A stretch of 34,052 nt of DNA, taken from assembly GCA_964501705.1 (NCBI GenBank), contig CAZCUQ010000007.1, forward strand, positions 1 to 34,052, in the 5' to 3' direction. The position numbers were made by a program, and so were the translations under genes. Each line of letters starts with the position of its first letter. The stretch's first letter is position 1. The notes beneath the pieces are model-generated. The model ran no database searches and was not told the origin of the DNA. It saw nothing but the letters and a program-made list of their open reading frames with translations. Origin of the DNA: RGIG4694 sp964501705. Lineage in GTDB: Bacteria; Bacillota; Clostridia; Oscillospirales; Ruminococcaceae. This document shows positions 23,867 through 31,599 of this stretch, piece by piece.

Positions 23867-24667
23867 TCAATAAACCATGTCACATTTGCGGATAGCCTTG
23901 GTCGGACACGCGTCGGCGCATTTTCCGCAGGCTGTGCACTTGTCATAGTCGATTCTCGCGAGATTGTTTTCAACGTGTATAGCGTCATGCTCGCATTTTT
24001 TCTCGCAGAGCTTACAGCCGAGACAGCCGCTCTTGCAGACCGAGCGGACGATCTTTCCGATTTCCGTCGAGGAGCAGCATACGTCGATTTTCTTGTTGAT
24101 ATCGCGAAGCACGATAAGATTATTCGGACAAGCCTTGGCGCACATACCGCAGCCAATACATTTTGATTTGTCCACTCTCGCGAGGGAATCCTTAATGATG
24201 ACAGCTCCCTGAGGACAGACGGCGGCGCAGTCTCCGAAGCCGAGACAGCCGTGAGTGCATACCTCCGAGCCGTTGTAAAAGCGGTTAGCGGCTTTGCAGG
24301 ACTGAACCCCGCGGAAAACGAATTTTGATTCGGTGGCATTGCAGTCGCCGTTGCAGAGAACGACAGCGACTTCGGTTTTTACTCCCATTTCATCCCTGCC
24401 CATAACGGCGGAGATTTTTTTTGAACATTCCGCGCCGCCGGGCTTGCAGAGATTTGTCGGAGCGCCATTTGCAACGATAGCCGAAGCATAGTCGGAGCAG
24501 CCCGAATATCCGCAGGATCCGCAGTTTACCTGAGGTAATATACCGTTCACGGCTTCAATTCTCTCATCGGTTTTCACCTCGAAGATCTTGGAGCAGACCG
24601 TCAGAAGAACTCCCGCCGCAAGTCCGAGCAAACCGAACACAAGCATTGGGAATATGATGTTTGACAT
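23867..24667 (-). CDS. rnfB: RnfB, ferredoxin-type subunit of the Rnf complex
   Basis: RnfB takes electrons from reduced ferredoxin into the ion-translocating ferredoxin:NAD+ oxidoreductase. The 266 residues start with one membrane helix (~3-24), followed by the cysteine block VNCGSCGYSGCSDYASAI...NLC that binds one 4Fe-4S cluster. After that come 4Fe-4S ferredoxin motifs: CLGFGDCAAVCP, CIGCGMCAKACP, CLGCKLCEKKC and CTACGKCADACP. Additional cysteines (VCC, SVCKSGC) suggest one more cluster site. The last position in a C-D-G-E-A-B operon is the clostridial arrangement. AAAGGATG precedes the ATG; rnfA ends 32 bp upstream. Confidence 0.97.
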   Translation of the reverse strand: MSNIIFPMLVFGLLGLAAGVLLTVCSKIFEVKTDERIEAVNGILPQVNCGSCGYSGCSDYASAIVANGAPTNLCKPGGAECSKKISAVMGRDEMGVKTEVAVVLCNGDCNATESKFVFRGVQSCKAANRFYNGSEVCTHGCLGFGDCAAVCPQGAVIIKDSLARVDKSKCIGCGMCAKACPNNLIVLRDINKKIDVCCSSTEIGKIVRSVCKSGCLGCKLCEKKCEHDAIHVENNLARIDYDKCTACGKCADACPTKAIRKCDMVY

Positions 24668-24699
24668 TTAAAGTCATCCTTTCGTAAAATTATCCGGCT

Positions 24700-25278
24700 T
24701 TACGAGAACATCCCGGAAAATCCCATAAAGCTTACCGAAACGATGGAAGCCGCAATAAGCGTTGCGGGGATTCCCTTAAAGGTTTCCGGGATATCTGCGG
24801 TGTTTACTCGTGAACGGACGCCGCTGAAAATTATGAGCGATAAAGTGAATCCGAGTCCGCCTCCCACAGCGTTCACGACCGACTGCAAAAGATCGTATCC
24901 GTTGTCTATATTTAGGATAGTAACGCCGAGAACGGCGCAGTTTGTGGTGATAAGCGGAAGATAAACTCCGAGAGATTTGTAAAGCGAGGGAACATTCTTT
25001 TTAAGAACCATTTCGACTATCTGAACAAACAGCGCGATTATAAGAATAAATGCAATGGTTTTCAGATACTCAAGCCCCATGGGAACGAGAACGAACATAT
25101 AGATCGGATAAGTGCAGAGAGTGGCGCACGCCATGACGAATGTAACAGCCGCACCCATTCCGACGGCGCTGTCAAGCTTTTTTGAAACTCCGAGGAAAGG
25201 GCATATACCCATAAATTTCGAGAGAACAAAGTTATCCACAAAAACGGCGCTGAGTAAAATCACAAGCAGACTGTTCAT
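24700..25278 (-). CDS. rnfA: RnfA, membrane subunit of the Rnf complex
   Basis: Six-helix membrane subunit that with RnfE forms the pseudo-symmetric core around a 2Fe-2S cluster carried in the membrane. The 192 residues show the typical VDNFVLSKFMGICPFLGVSKK near the start, with the cluster-binding Cys26, and YLPLITTNCAVLGV in the middle, with the second Cys. The end, TLIAASIVSVSFMGFSGMF, is typical for RnfA. The ATG abuts the rnfE stop codon (TAA then ATG) and uses a GGGAG site inside rnfE. Confidence 0.97.
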   Translation of the reverse strand: MNSLLVILLSAVFVDNFVLSKFMGICPFLGVSKKLDSAVGMGAAVTFVMACATLCTYPIYMFVLVPMGLEYLKTIAFILIIALFVQIVEMVLKKNVPSLYKSLGVYLPLITTNCAVLGVTILNIDNGYDLLQSVVNAVGGGLGFTLSLIIFSGVRSRVNTADIPETFKGIPATLIAASIVSVSFMGFSGMFS

Positions 25279-25965
25279 TTATCCCTCACTCCCTTCTTCG
25301 GCGCTTTTGTTAAATGTGGGGCAGTCCCCGGCGTTCGGACATCTTGCACAGCCTATTTCTTTCGGAGGTTTTTTCTTCGTAAGCTTGTTGACAAGGGCGA
25401 TTATAACGCCGAGAGTGAAGAATCCGCCCGCAGGCATAATGAAAAGTGTCATATTTACGGGAAGATTAAGAGAAATGCCCATCCATGCTCCCGTGCCGAT
25501 AATTTCTCTCACAGAACCCATCAGGAAGAGCGAGAGAGTGAATCCCAGACCCATTCCGAGACCGTCAAGAACGGAATTCCATACGGTATTTTTTGAAGCG
25601 AAAGCCTCGGCTCTTCCGAGGATTATGCAGTTTACGGTAATAAGTGAAAGATAAAGTCCGAGACTGTCGTAAAGCGCGGGGATATATCCCTTTAAAATAA
25701 ATTCGATAAGAGTAACAAAGCTTGCGATCACGACTATAAAGCAGGGGAGTCTGACAGCCTTCGGGATTATTTTTTTAAGAGCGGATATTACCGCATTCGA
25801 GCAGACTAACACAAAAGTAGTTGCAAGACCCATTCCGATACCGTTGCTTGCCATTGTGGTAACGGCGAGTGTGGGACACATTCCGAGCATGGTAACGAGA
25901 GTGGGGTTTTCCTTGACAAGACCTTTGGTAAGCTCATAAATACCGCTTTTTTTCTGTTCAGCCAT
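25279..25965 (-). CDS. rnfE: RnfE, membrane subunit of the Rnf complex
   Basis: Partner of RnfA in the membrane core. The 228 residues contain LVTMLGMCPTLAVTT and YLSLITVNCIILGRAEAFA, the two half-sites with the conserved cysteines, and six hydrophobic helices. The C-terminus has a cytoplasmic extension with CARCPNAGDCPTF (C-x2-C-x5-C), which is not part of the minimal RnfE core and might bind a metal. It overlaps the end of rnfG by 8 bp and abuts rnfA. Confidence 0.96.
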   Translation of the reverse strand: MAEQKKSGIYELTKGLVKENPTLVTMLGMCPTLAVTTMASNGIGMGLATTFVLVCSNAVISALKKIIPKAVRLPCFIVVIASFVTLIEFILKGYIPALYDSLGLYLSLITVNCIILGRAEAFASKNTVWNSVLDGLGMGLGFTLSLFLMGSVREIIGTGAWMGISLNLPVNMTLFIMPAGGFFTLGVIIALVNKLTKKKPPKEIGCARCPNAGDCPTFNKSAEEGSEG

Positions 25966-26608
25966 TTACGCTCTCTCCTTTCATATATTCGTATGCCGAA
26001 AGAGCCGTTTTTACAGCGGAGTACATTCCGTTTGAGGAGAATGTGGCTCCCGTGACCGCGTCGAGAGTAAAGCCCGCTCCGTCGGAGGACGCGTTTGCGG
26101 AGAGATCGTCTATCTCGGCTCTTGTTCCCCACACGGCAGTGGATTTAACGTGAGCTTTTTCTTCGGTAACTGTCATATCGTATTTCAGCCCCGTAAACTG
26201 GGAAAGAAAGCCTTCGTCCTGAACCTTTGTACCCACGCCGGGAGTTTCACCTATTGTGAGAACAGCGATTTTCCCTATTTCACCGTTTTCATTCACGCTG
26301 ATAAGGACGTGAAGACCTCCCGTCGAATATCCGTTGGCGGTAATTTCAAACGCTGTGTTTGTTCCGTCCGAAAGAACGGAGGTAACTCCATCAATGGTGA
26401 AAACGGAGCCATCGTCGTTTTTAAGCATGGAGAATCCGTCCGCCGAGCCGTATATTTCGGTAAGCCCCGCAGAGAGTTTTTCGGTGATAACGCCGGTATC
26501 ATCGACATATGTAGCCTCGTAAGCCGCAACGAGAAGTCCGCAGGTGATAATGCAGATAAGAGTTAAGACAAGAGGGGGCTTGATTTTTTCTTCAAACATA
26601 CAGATCAC
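25958..26608 (-). CDS. rnfG: RnfG, FMN-carrying subunit of the Rnf complex
   Basis: RnfG carries FMN bound through a threonine phosphodiester on the outer side of the membrane. The 216 residues have one N-terminal membrane helix (~13-33) and an FMN-binding domain ending in DAVTGATFSSNGMYSAVK; the second Thr of TGAT is the expected flavinylation site of ApbE. GETPGVGTKV is the other family motif. The GTG at 26608 directly follows the rnfD stop and is 6 nt from AAGGA; the ATG at 26599 is an alternative. Confidence 0.95.
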   Translation of the reverse strand: MICMFEEKIKPPLVLTLICIITCGLLVAAYEATYVDDTGVITEKLSAGLTEIYGSADGFSMLKNDDGSVFTIDGVTSVLSDGTNTAFEITANGYSTGGLHVLISVNENGEIGKIAVLTIGETPGVGTKVQDEGFLSQFTGLKYDMTVTEEKAHVKSTAVWGTRAEIDDLSANASSDGAGFTLDAVTGATFSSNGMYSAVKTALSAYEYMKGESVNG

Positions 26609-27601
26609 TCACTTTCCTTCAGCCGCCTTGACGGGTTTTTTTGCCCCGAACGGCTTGGATACTGTCAATTTGTCGATAAACGGCGTCAGAAGATTCATAA
26701 GAAGGATCGAGAACGAAACTCCTTCGGGATATGAGCCGAAATTTCGGATAATGAACGTAATAAGACCGCATCCTATTCCGAAAACGATTTTTCCCGCGGT
26801 CGTAAGGGGAGTGGTCGCATAGTCCGTAGCCATGAAGAACGCTCCGAGAAGAAGTCCTCCCGCAAGAACGCCGTAGAGAGTTTCGACAGTGCTGCCGGTG
26901 TAAATGAATGTGAAAAGCGCGAACGAGCCTATGAACGCTATCGGAGCAGCCGCGGAGATAACTCTTGTCACAATAAGAATTATTCCGCCGAGAATAAGCA
27001 TAGCCGCGCAGGTTTCTCCGATACAGCCGCCCGTTGTGCCGAGGAACATTTCCGAAAGCGTAAACGGAGCCATTTTGTAAGCCGCGCCGTTATTTCCCGT
27101 ATATTCGAGCCATGAAGCGGCGAGGGGAGTAGCGCTTGTAACGGCGTCAACACCCGATTTGTAGTAAAATGCGGGCACCCAGTTTGACATCTGTCCCGCA
27201 AAGGAGAGCATGAGAACGATTCTTGCGGTAATTGCGGGGTTGGCGAAATTCTGACCTATTCCGCCGAAAAGCTGCTTGACGATAACGATTGCGATGAAGC
27301 TTCCCGTTACAGCCACGTAAATCGGAACGGAAGCGGGAAGATTCATTCCGAGCAGAAGACCCGTAACGGCAGCGGAAAGATCGGAAACCGTCTGTTCTTT
27401 TTTCATGATTATTCTGCACAGGTATTCAAACAGCACGGACGAAGCAACACACACGGCAAGAACGAGAGCCGCGCGCGGACCGAAAATCACACAGCCCGCT
27501 ACAGCTGCCGGAAGAAGCGCGATAATGACAGTGAGCATTATTTTGCTTGTAGAAATATCAGCCGCACGATGAGGCGACGGGGAAACATATAATCCTTTCA
27601 A
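26609..27601 (-). CDS. rnfD: RnfD, membrane FMN-binding subunit of the Rnf complex
   Basis: Integral membrane subunit with a covalently bound FMN. The 330 residues have about nine to ten membrane helices. The flavinylation motif is seen in GVDAVTSATPLAASW (Thr of TSAT). NPAITARIVLMLSFAGQM and ATDYATTPLTTAGKIVFG are RnfD family signatures. It lies between rnfC (34 bp upstream) and rnfG (directly adjacent). Confidence 0.96.
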   Translation of the reverse strand: MKGLYVSPSPHRAADISTSKIMLTVIIALLPAAVAGCVIFGPRAALVLAVCVASSVLFEYLCRIIMKKEQTVSDLSAAVTGLLLGMNLPASVPIYVAVTGSFIAIVIVKQLFGGIGQNFANPAITARIVLMLSFAGQMSNWVPAFYYKSGVDAVTSATPLAASWLEYTGNNGAAYKMAPFTLSEMFLGTTGGCIGETCAAMLILGGIILIVTRVISAAAPIAFIGSFALFTFIYTGSTVETLYGVLAGGLLLGAFFMATDYATTPLTTAGKIVFGIGCGLITFIIRNFGSYPEGVSFSILLMNLLTPFIDKLTVSKPFGAKKPVKAAEGK

Positions 27602-27635
27602 AATATCACCGATTTCTGTGTAAATTTATGTAAAA

Positions 27636-28925
27636 CTATTTCTTTCGCGGAATAAGCATTTTGGCGAGCTGATTTATTTCCGCGAGGGGACGGTGCGCGG
27701 GACAAGCGTATGAACAGCAGCCGCAGTTCATACAGAGAAGTACCTTGAGCTTCTGAAGCTCCGCAGTGTCTTTAGCATTGTACGCTTTTTCGATAAGAAC
27801 GGGGCTGAGTCCCAGAGGACAGGTGCGGATACATCTTCCGCAGCGAATGCAGTCGGTGGTTTTCGGGATATTATCGCCGTCCTTGAAAGCCAGTACAGCG
27901 TTGTTGTTTTTTAAAACGGGCTGGTCGGTATCGTAGAGACAAAGACCCATCATCGGACCGCCGTAGAGTACCTTTTTCGCGTCGGAGGCTCCGCCGTAAT
28001 CGAGAAGCTCTGAAACGCGAGTGCCGAGAAGCACAAAATAATTTCCTTTGTTTTTTGTAACAGCGTCTCCGTCGAGAGTAATACGGCGCTTTATCAGCGG
28101 CATTCCGTCCCGGAGATATCTGTGGATATGCGCCGCAGTCGAGACGTTCATTACCATAACGCCCTGATTTGCGGGAAGCTCGCCCTCGGCGACGATCCTT
28201 CCCGTTGCGGAGTAAATGATGACTTTTTCCGCGCCCTGAGGATAGGACGACGGAAGAGTAACGACCTCTATGGATTTTATTTCTTTGGTTTTTTCTTTCA
28301 TGGAGGCGATAGCGTCGGGTTTGTTGTTTTCTATGCAGAGCCTGCAGTTCGGTATTCCGAGATATTTCTGAACGTCAAGTATTCCCTCGATCACATCCGA
28401 CGGGGATTCCATAAGCTCGCGGAAATCGCTTGTTATGTAAGGCTCACATTCCGCCGCGTTAATGACGAGAGTATCGACGGGAGTTTTCACTGGGTCGTAA
28501 TTAAGCTTGATGTGAGTGGGGAATCCCGCTCCTCCAAGCCCCGTAAGACCGCTTTCTCTGACAGCCGCGATAAAGCTTTGCTTATCGGTGATTTCGGGCG
28601 GTTTAACGTCGGGACAGACAGTCTGCGTCCCGTCCGATTCAATGACAGCCGCCTTGCATACGGCGCCGTTAGTGAGAAGAAAATCGATCACGTCCGTGAC
28701 GGTACCCGAAACGGGAGAGTGAATGGGAGCGGACATAAAAGCGTCCGTATCGCCGATCTTCTGACCGACAGTAACGGTATCGCCCTTTTTGACGAGACAT
28801 ACGCAGGGCGCGCCCATATGCTGAGACATGGGAATGACCACGCTCCTCGGGAGAGGAAAATCCTCCGTAACGCAGTCCTTCGTACCCTTGTTGTGGTCAA
28901 GATGTACGCCGTTAAGTTTTTTCAT
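27636..28925 (-). CDS. rnfC: RnfC, NADH-binding peripheral subunit of the Rnf complex
   Basis: RnfC passes electrons to NAD+ at the cytoplasmic face. The 429 residues begin with a biotinyl-lipoyl-like barrel (VKKGDTVTVGQKIGD, SGTVTDVI), then the NADH/FMN-binding NuoF-like core with GLTGLGGAGFPTHIKL, then a SLBB-like part. Near the end are two 4Fe-4S motifs, CIRCGRCIRTCP and CMNCGCCSYACP. There is no long alanine-rich C-terminal repeat as in gammaproteobacterial RnfC, so it is the short clostridial type. It is first of the six rnf genes; the Gx protein gene ends 51 bp upstream, and no separate promoter is evident there. Confidence 0.97.
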   Translation of the reverse strand: MKKLNGVHLDHNKGTKDCVTEDFPLPRSVVIPMSQHMGAPCVCLVKKGDTVTVGQKIGDTDAFMSAPIHSPVSGTVTDVIDFLLTNGAVCKAAVIESDGTQTVCPDVKPPEITDKQSFIAAVRESGLTGLGGAGFPTHIKLNYDPVKTPVDTLVINAAECEPYITSDFRELMESPSDVIEGILDVQKYLGIPNCRLCIENNKPDAIASMKEKTKEIKSIEVVTLPSSYPQGAEKVIIYSATGRIVAEGELPANQGVMVMNVSTAAHIHRYLRDGMPLIKRRITLDGDAVTKNKGNYFVLLGTRVSELLDYGGASDAKKVLYGGPMMGLCLYDTDQPVLKNNNAVLAFKDGDNIPKTTDCIRCGRCIRTCPLGLSPVLIEKAYNAKDTAELQKLKVLLCMNCGCCSYACPAHRPLAEINQLAKMLIPRKK

Positions 28926-28976
28926 TGTGAGTCCTCCTAAGGAAATAAGATGATTGGAAAGAAAAATAAAATGACT

Positions 28977-29507
28977 TTAGTTTTTTGAAACCTTCGGCAG
29001 GAATTTGCGAAGTATGGGAAAAACGGCTTTTAAAGTCATTCCGGTGACCGTTCCCGCGCACAAGGAGAATACGGCGAGCACGGGAAAATAAGCAAATACC
29101 GCAGAGGAACCGATTATCGCAAAGGCGGCAAGTATCTGTCCCAGAGAATGTGAAACGGCTCCGAGTATGCTTATCAGTATATATGAAGCTTTTGTCCTCT
29201 CAAACAGCGGAGCGGTCACGATAAATGCCGCAAAACCGCCGCAAAATGACATGATCCCCGCCAAAGCGCCTCTTGTCGCAAAAATGAACGCGGCCTTTAA
29301 AAGTACAAGCAGCATGGCGGACGGAAGATTCAGACAAAGAATCGCCGCCATTATAATTATATTTGAAATACCGAGTCTCATTCCTGCTGGAAGAAAAGCG
29401 GAAAAAATGCTTTCGATAAGATTCAGCGCTGCGGAAAGTGCAAAAAGAAGTCCCATAACCGCCGTATATTTTGCCGTCCGCATATCTGAGGGTTTAAAAT
29501 TTATCAT
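28977..29507 (-). CDS. Gx transporter family / heptaprenyl diphosphate synthase component I-like membrane protein
   Basis: A 176-residue protein with about five to six membrane helices. The pattern TAVMGLLFALSAALNLIES, then RLGISNIIIMAAI, then FIFATRGALAGIMSFCGGFAAF is that of the Gx family (Hpre_diP_synt_I), whose members are often encoded with NusG-II proteins and rnf or apbE genes. The fold resembles ECF-type substrate-binding components, but no ECF ATPase is here. Its ATG overlaps the stop of the NusG-II gene (ATGA). Function is unknown; co-location suggests a link with Rnf or with quinone/isoprenoid metabolism. Confidence 0.85.
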   Translation of the reverse strand: MINFKPSDMRTAKYTAVMGLLFALSAALNLIESIFSAFLPAGMRLGISNIIIMAAILCLNLPSAMLLVLLKAAFIFATRGALAGIMSFCGGFAAFIVTAPLFERTKASYILISILGAVSHSLGQILAAFAIIGSSAVFAYFPVLAVFSLCAGTVTGMTLKAVFPILRKFLPKVSKN

Positions 29508-29881
29508 CGTATCACCGCGTCAAGCTCCCTGTCGGAGCCGCCTTTGATCTCCACGGTGATTTTTTTCGGCATACAGACGATAGTTTCGCCCACATGAGAA
29601 ATTCCTCCCGTTTTAACGCATATTTTATCATTGCAGTTGTTTTCGGAGATTTTTATTTTACCGTCCGAAACGGTGAAGATCACATCGGGAATTTCGGGGT
29701 AAAAATAATCTCCCGACTGACGGAGCGATATTTCGCCGATTTTTTCTCCGTCGGCACAGATCACCGCATAGCTGCCCGCATAAGCTCCGAGGCGCGAAAA
29801 ACAAGCGAGAGCAAGAGAAAAAATAACGGCGATAACAATAAAATCCGATTTTTTAAAAAGAACCCTTTGTTTGTTATCCAT
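29504..29881 (-). CDS. NusG-II domain protein, membrane anchored
   Basis: Residues ~10-33 are one membrane helix and the rest is a small extracytoplasmic NusG-II (DUF1312-type) domain: GEIS, then NNCNDKICVKTGGISHVGETIVCMPKKITVEI, with two or three cysteines in the family pattern (C-x3-K-x-C...C-x-P). The ATG at 29881 is inside the last codons of apbE (8-bp overlap), so the pair is translationally coupled; upstream in-frame codons lie within apbE and have no ribosome site. Members of this family often sit beside apbE and Gx genes. Biochemical role is not known. Confidence 0.85.
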   Translation of the reverse strand: MDNKQRVLFKKSDFIVIAVIFSLALACFSRLGAYAGSYAVICADGEKIGEISLRQSGDYFYPEIPDVIFTVSDGKIKISENNCNDKICVKTGGISHVGETIVCMPKKITVEIKGGSDRELDAVIR

Positions 29882-30851
29882 AATAAAAGCCGCTGCTTTC
29901 GTCAAGCGAAAAGAACTCGGAATTTGTGTGAACCGCGCCGTTTTCCGTGACGGCAATTATCTGAAAATCATCGCAGGAAAGCCATTTTGAGAGATTTTCC
30001 GAGCCGTCCGTATAAATAAGCGTTGCGAGAAAATCCGACATTATCCCGCCGTCCGGCGTATCTGCGGGAACTATTACGGTCACCGAAACAATATCCGTTT
30101 TTACGGGATATCCCGTTTTTATATCAAAGATGTGAGAATATTTTTCCCCGTCAGCCTCGAAGAACCGCTCATATCCGCCGCTTGTGGAGATAAATGACGC
30201 GGGAGCGGAAATTATTCCCATAAGACCTTCTCCCGTAAGCGGGTCGGTAACTCCCGTTCTGAAATACTCACCGTTTGGTTTTTCGCCGTAAAAAAGCGCG
30301 GACGAGCTTAGAGAAATAACGGCGCAGCTTGTTTCCGATTCCTTTAAAAGCTCATAAGCCCTGTCGCAGGCATAGCCCTTTGAGACAGCGCCGAAATCAA
30401 GCCTTGACCCTTCGGGGAAATCCCCGAAGCTCTCGCAGTTTATTTTTTTCAGGGCGTCGTTTATTTCGTCCTCGGAGGGGACGCGGGGAGAATCCGAGGA
30501 GATCCCCCAGAGATTTGTCAGCGCTCCGCAGGAGACGGTTACATTTTCGCCGTAAATATCGCGCAGAGAAGCGGTTTTTTCAAAGCAGTCCCTGTATATG
30601 CCGTCGTCGGGGAGTTTATCCGCGTCTGTACTGTAGCACAGTTCAAACGCGCCGCTCATGGTATCGAAAACGGAATTTAGCTTTGAGAGAGTATCCTCCG
30701 CGTTTTTTCCGTTTACGGAGAGACTCGCGTAGGTATCGAAAACGAAGCTTTCGGACGAAGCGTTCTTTTCCGAGCAGGAAGAGAACGAAAAACAAATCAG
30801 TGCCGCCGAAAAAAGAGCCGCCGTTTTTTTGCAAGCCGCCGTCAAAATCAT
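29874..30851 (-). CDS. apbE: FAD:protein FMN transferase ApbE (lipoprotein)
   Basis: ApbE moves FMN from FAD to a threonine on target proteins outside the membrane. The 325 residues begin with a lipoprotein signal (hydrophobic core, then FSFSSC with Cys26 as lipid anchor). Family motifs follow: GALTNLWG, LDFGAVSKGYACDRA, STSGGYERFF and SHIFDIKTGYPV. The usual glycine-rich motif around ISLSSSALFYGEKPNG is partly changed to serines. As first gene of the rnf transcript it very likely loads RnfD and RnfG. A full promoter lies at 30881-30909. The ATG at 30851 is only 3 nt from GGGAG; the TTG two codons later is better spaced, so the exact start is open. Confidence 0.93.
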   Translation of the reverse strand: MILTAACKKTAALFSAALICFSFSSCSEKNASSESFVFDTYASLSVNGKNAEDTLSKLNSVFDTMSGAFELCYSTDADKLPDDGIYRDCFEKTASLRDIYGENVTVSCGALTNLWGISSDSPRVPSEDEINDALKKINCESFGDFPEGSRLDFGAVSKGYACDRAYELLKESETSCAVISLSSSALFYGEKPNGEYFRTGVTDPLTGEGLMGIISAPASFISTSGGYERFFEADGEKYSHIFDIKTGYPVKTDIVSVTVIVPADTPDGGIMSDFLATLIYTDGSENLSKWLSCDDFQIIAVTENGAVHTNSEFFSLDESSGFYYG

Positions 30852-30880
30852 TCACTCCCGAAAAAACATATATATAATAT

Positions 30881-30909
30881 ATTATATCACACAATTCACA
30901 ATTTGTCAA
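30881..30909 (-). promoter_or_regulatory. Sigma-A promoter of the apbE-rnf operon
   Basis: TTGACA (30904-30909), a 17-bp spacer and TATAAT (30881-30886) on minus. It is the only clear promoter found for the nine co-directional genes down to 23867, which are separated by at most 51 bp. Confidence 0.93.
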
Positions 30910-30961
30910 TAGTATGGAAAGAATAACTTAAACAAAAATGCAGTCATAAACGAGCAAATCT

Positions 30962-31009
30962 TTATAGATTATGTTCATTCATCGGAAGTCCCTCGCCGTT
31001 CGTGAGCAT
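30962..31009 (-). CDS. Possible 15-codon ORF with a hidden ribosome site
   Basis: On minus an ATG at 31009 starts MLTNGEGLPMNEHNL and a TAA stop. AAGGAG (31019-31024) is 9 nt upstream, ideal for translation, but it lies in the 3' arm of the 14-bp hairpin at 31016-31049. The same frame is open for 22 codons further upstream (NDFGRSLSVNADKERF), so this could also be the end of a decayed gene. Very short; support is the ribosome site only. Confidence 0.25.
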   Translation of the reverse strand: MLTNGEGLPMNEHNL

Positions 31010-31015
31010 AAGGAA

Positions 31016-31049
31016 TCGCTCCTTGTCTGCGTTTACAGATAAGGAGCGA
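31016..31049. other. 14-bp perfect hairpin, not a terminator
   Basis: Arms TCGCTCCTTGTCTG and CAGATAAGGAGCGA (one G-T pair) with loop CGTTTA. Neither strand has a T run after it. It lies 74 bp after the stop of the 85-residue gene on minus and upstream of the apbE promoter. In the minus direction it would mask AAGGAG. The flanking sequence (ATTTCGG before, CCGATGAAT after) can pair partly, suggesting a larger fold of about 80 nt. Confidence 0.7.
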
Positions 31050-31122
31050 CCGAAATCGTTACCCGAACAGTTTATTTATAATGTGTATTATGCGCTGATT
31101 TGTCATCCGGCTTTTGTCAGGA

Positions 31123-31380
31123 TTAATCAATGAGAATGTCAACATCATTGTTAGCGAGTACATTTGCTTTTATGGATTTTACAAGCGACATATCTCCTCC
31201 GTCAATGCTCCACAGCGGATTGGTATATTCTTTGTCAACGGGATTACCGCTGTTTACTTGAACACTGCCTTTAAGCATGAACCATCTTTGATCGTTCCCG
31301 ATGACACTACCGCTGTCAACAATATTATCGCAGATATATATGTCACTAATGTCGTTGACTGTTATTGTAAAAATATGCAT
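31123..31380 (-). CDS. Small unrecognised protein, 85 residues
   Basis: The ATG at 31380 follows a near-perfect ribosome site (AAAGGAGGG, 5 nt spacing), which is the main reason to call it. The protein is acidic, rich in Val, Ile, Asn and Asp, predicted mostly beta, with no signal peptide, membrane helix or recognised motif (starts MHIFTITVNDISDIYICDN, ends VLANNDVDILID). It stands alone between the EAL gene and the apbE-rnf operon. Upstream at about 31417-31445 there are TATAAT-like hexamers without a good -35. I cannot assign a function. Confidence 0.6.
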   Translation of the reverse strand: MHIFTITVNDISDIYICDNIVDSGSVIGNDQRWFMLKGSVQVNSGNPVDKEYTNPLWSIDGGDMSLVKSIKANVLANNDVDILID

Positions 31381-31599
31381 CTTTTCCCTCCTTTCGTAAA
31401 TTATTCTGTTCCGGCGGCGACAATCATATTATATATTATATTTTTGGAAAACGGTTCGGTATTTTCATATGCCGCGAAAAAAAAGACACCTTTTTTATCA
31501 TTCTTTTTACACACGTGTAATTATGTTTTTTTGCAGCCCGTTTCTTTTAACGGCTTTTTGATTTTTTACCTGACCTTAGCCGTGCGGGTCCAGAGCGGA
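31381..31599. other. AT-rich gap between the 85-residue gene and the EAL gene
   Basis: On minus, an A-run/T-run hairpin around 31477-31496 (AAAAAAG, GTGT, CTTTTTT then more T) could weakly end the EAL transcript. On plus, GCCCGTTTCTTTTAACGGC followed by TTTTTGATTTTTT near 31534-31567 looks like a terminator but no plus-strand gene precedes it. No gene seen. Confidence 0.4.

Noticed and set aside
28122..28940. A 272-codon open frame on plus
   Set aside because: Antisense shadow of rnfC, which carries clear Fe-S and NADH motifs.
30329..30877. A 182-codon Arg-rich open frame on plus
   Set aside because: Antisense shadow of apbE; its composition is what the codon bias of the real gene gives on the other strand.
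31534..31567. Plus-strand terminator after GCCCGTT / AACGGC
   Set aside because: No plus-strand gene lies upstream of it; the T run may be accidental in this AT-rich gap.
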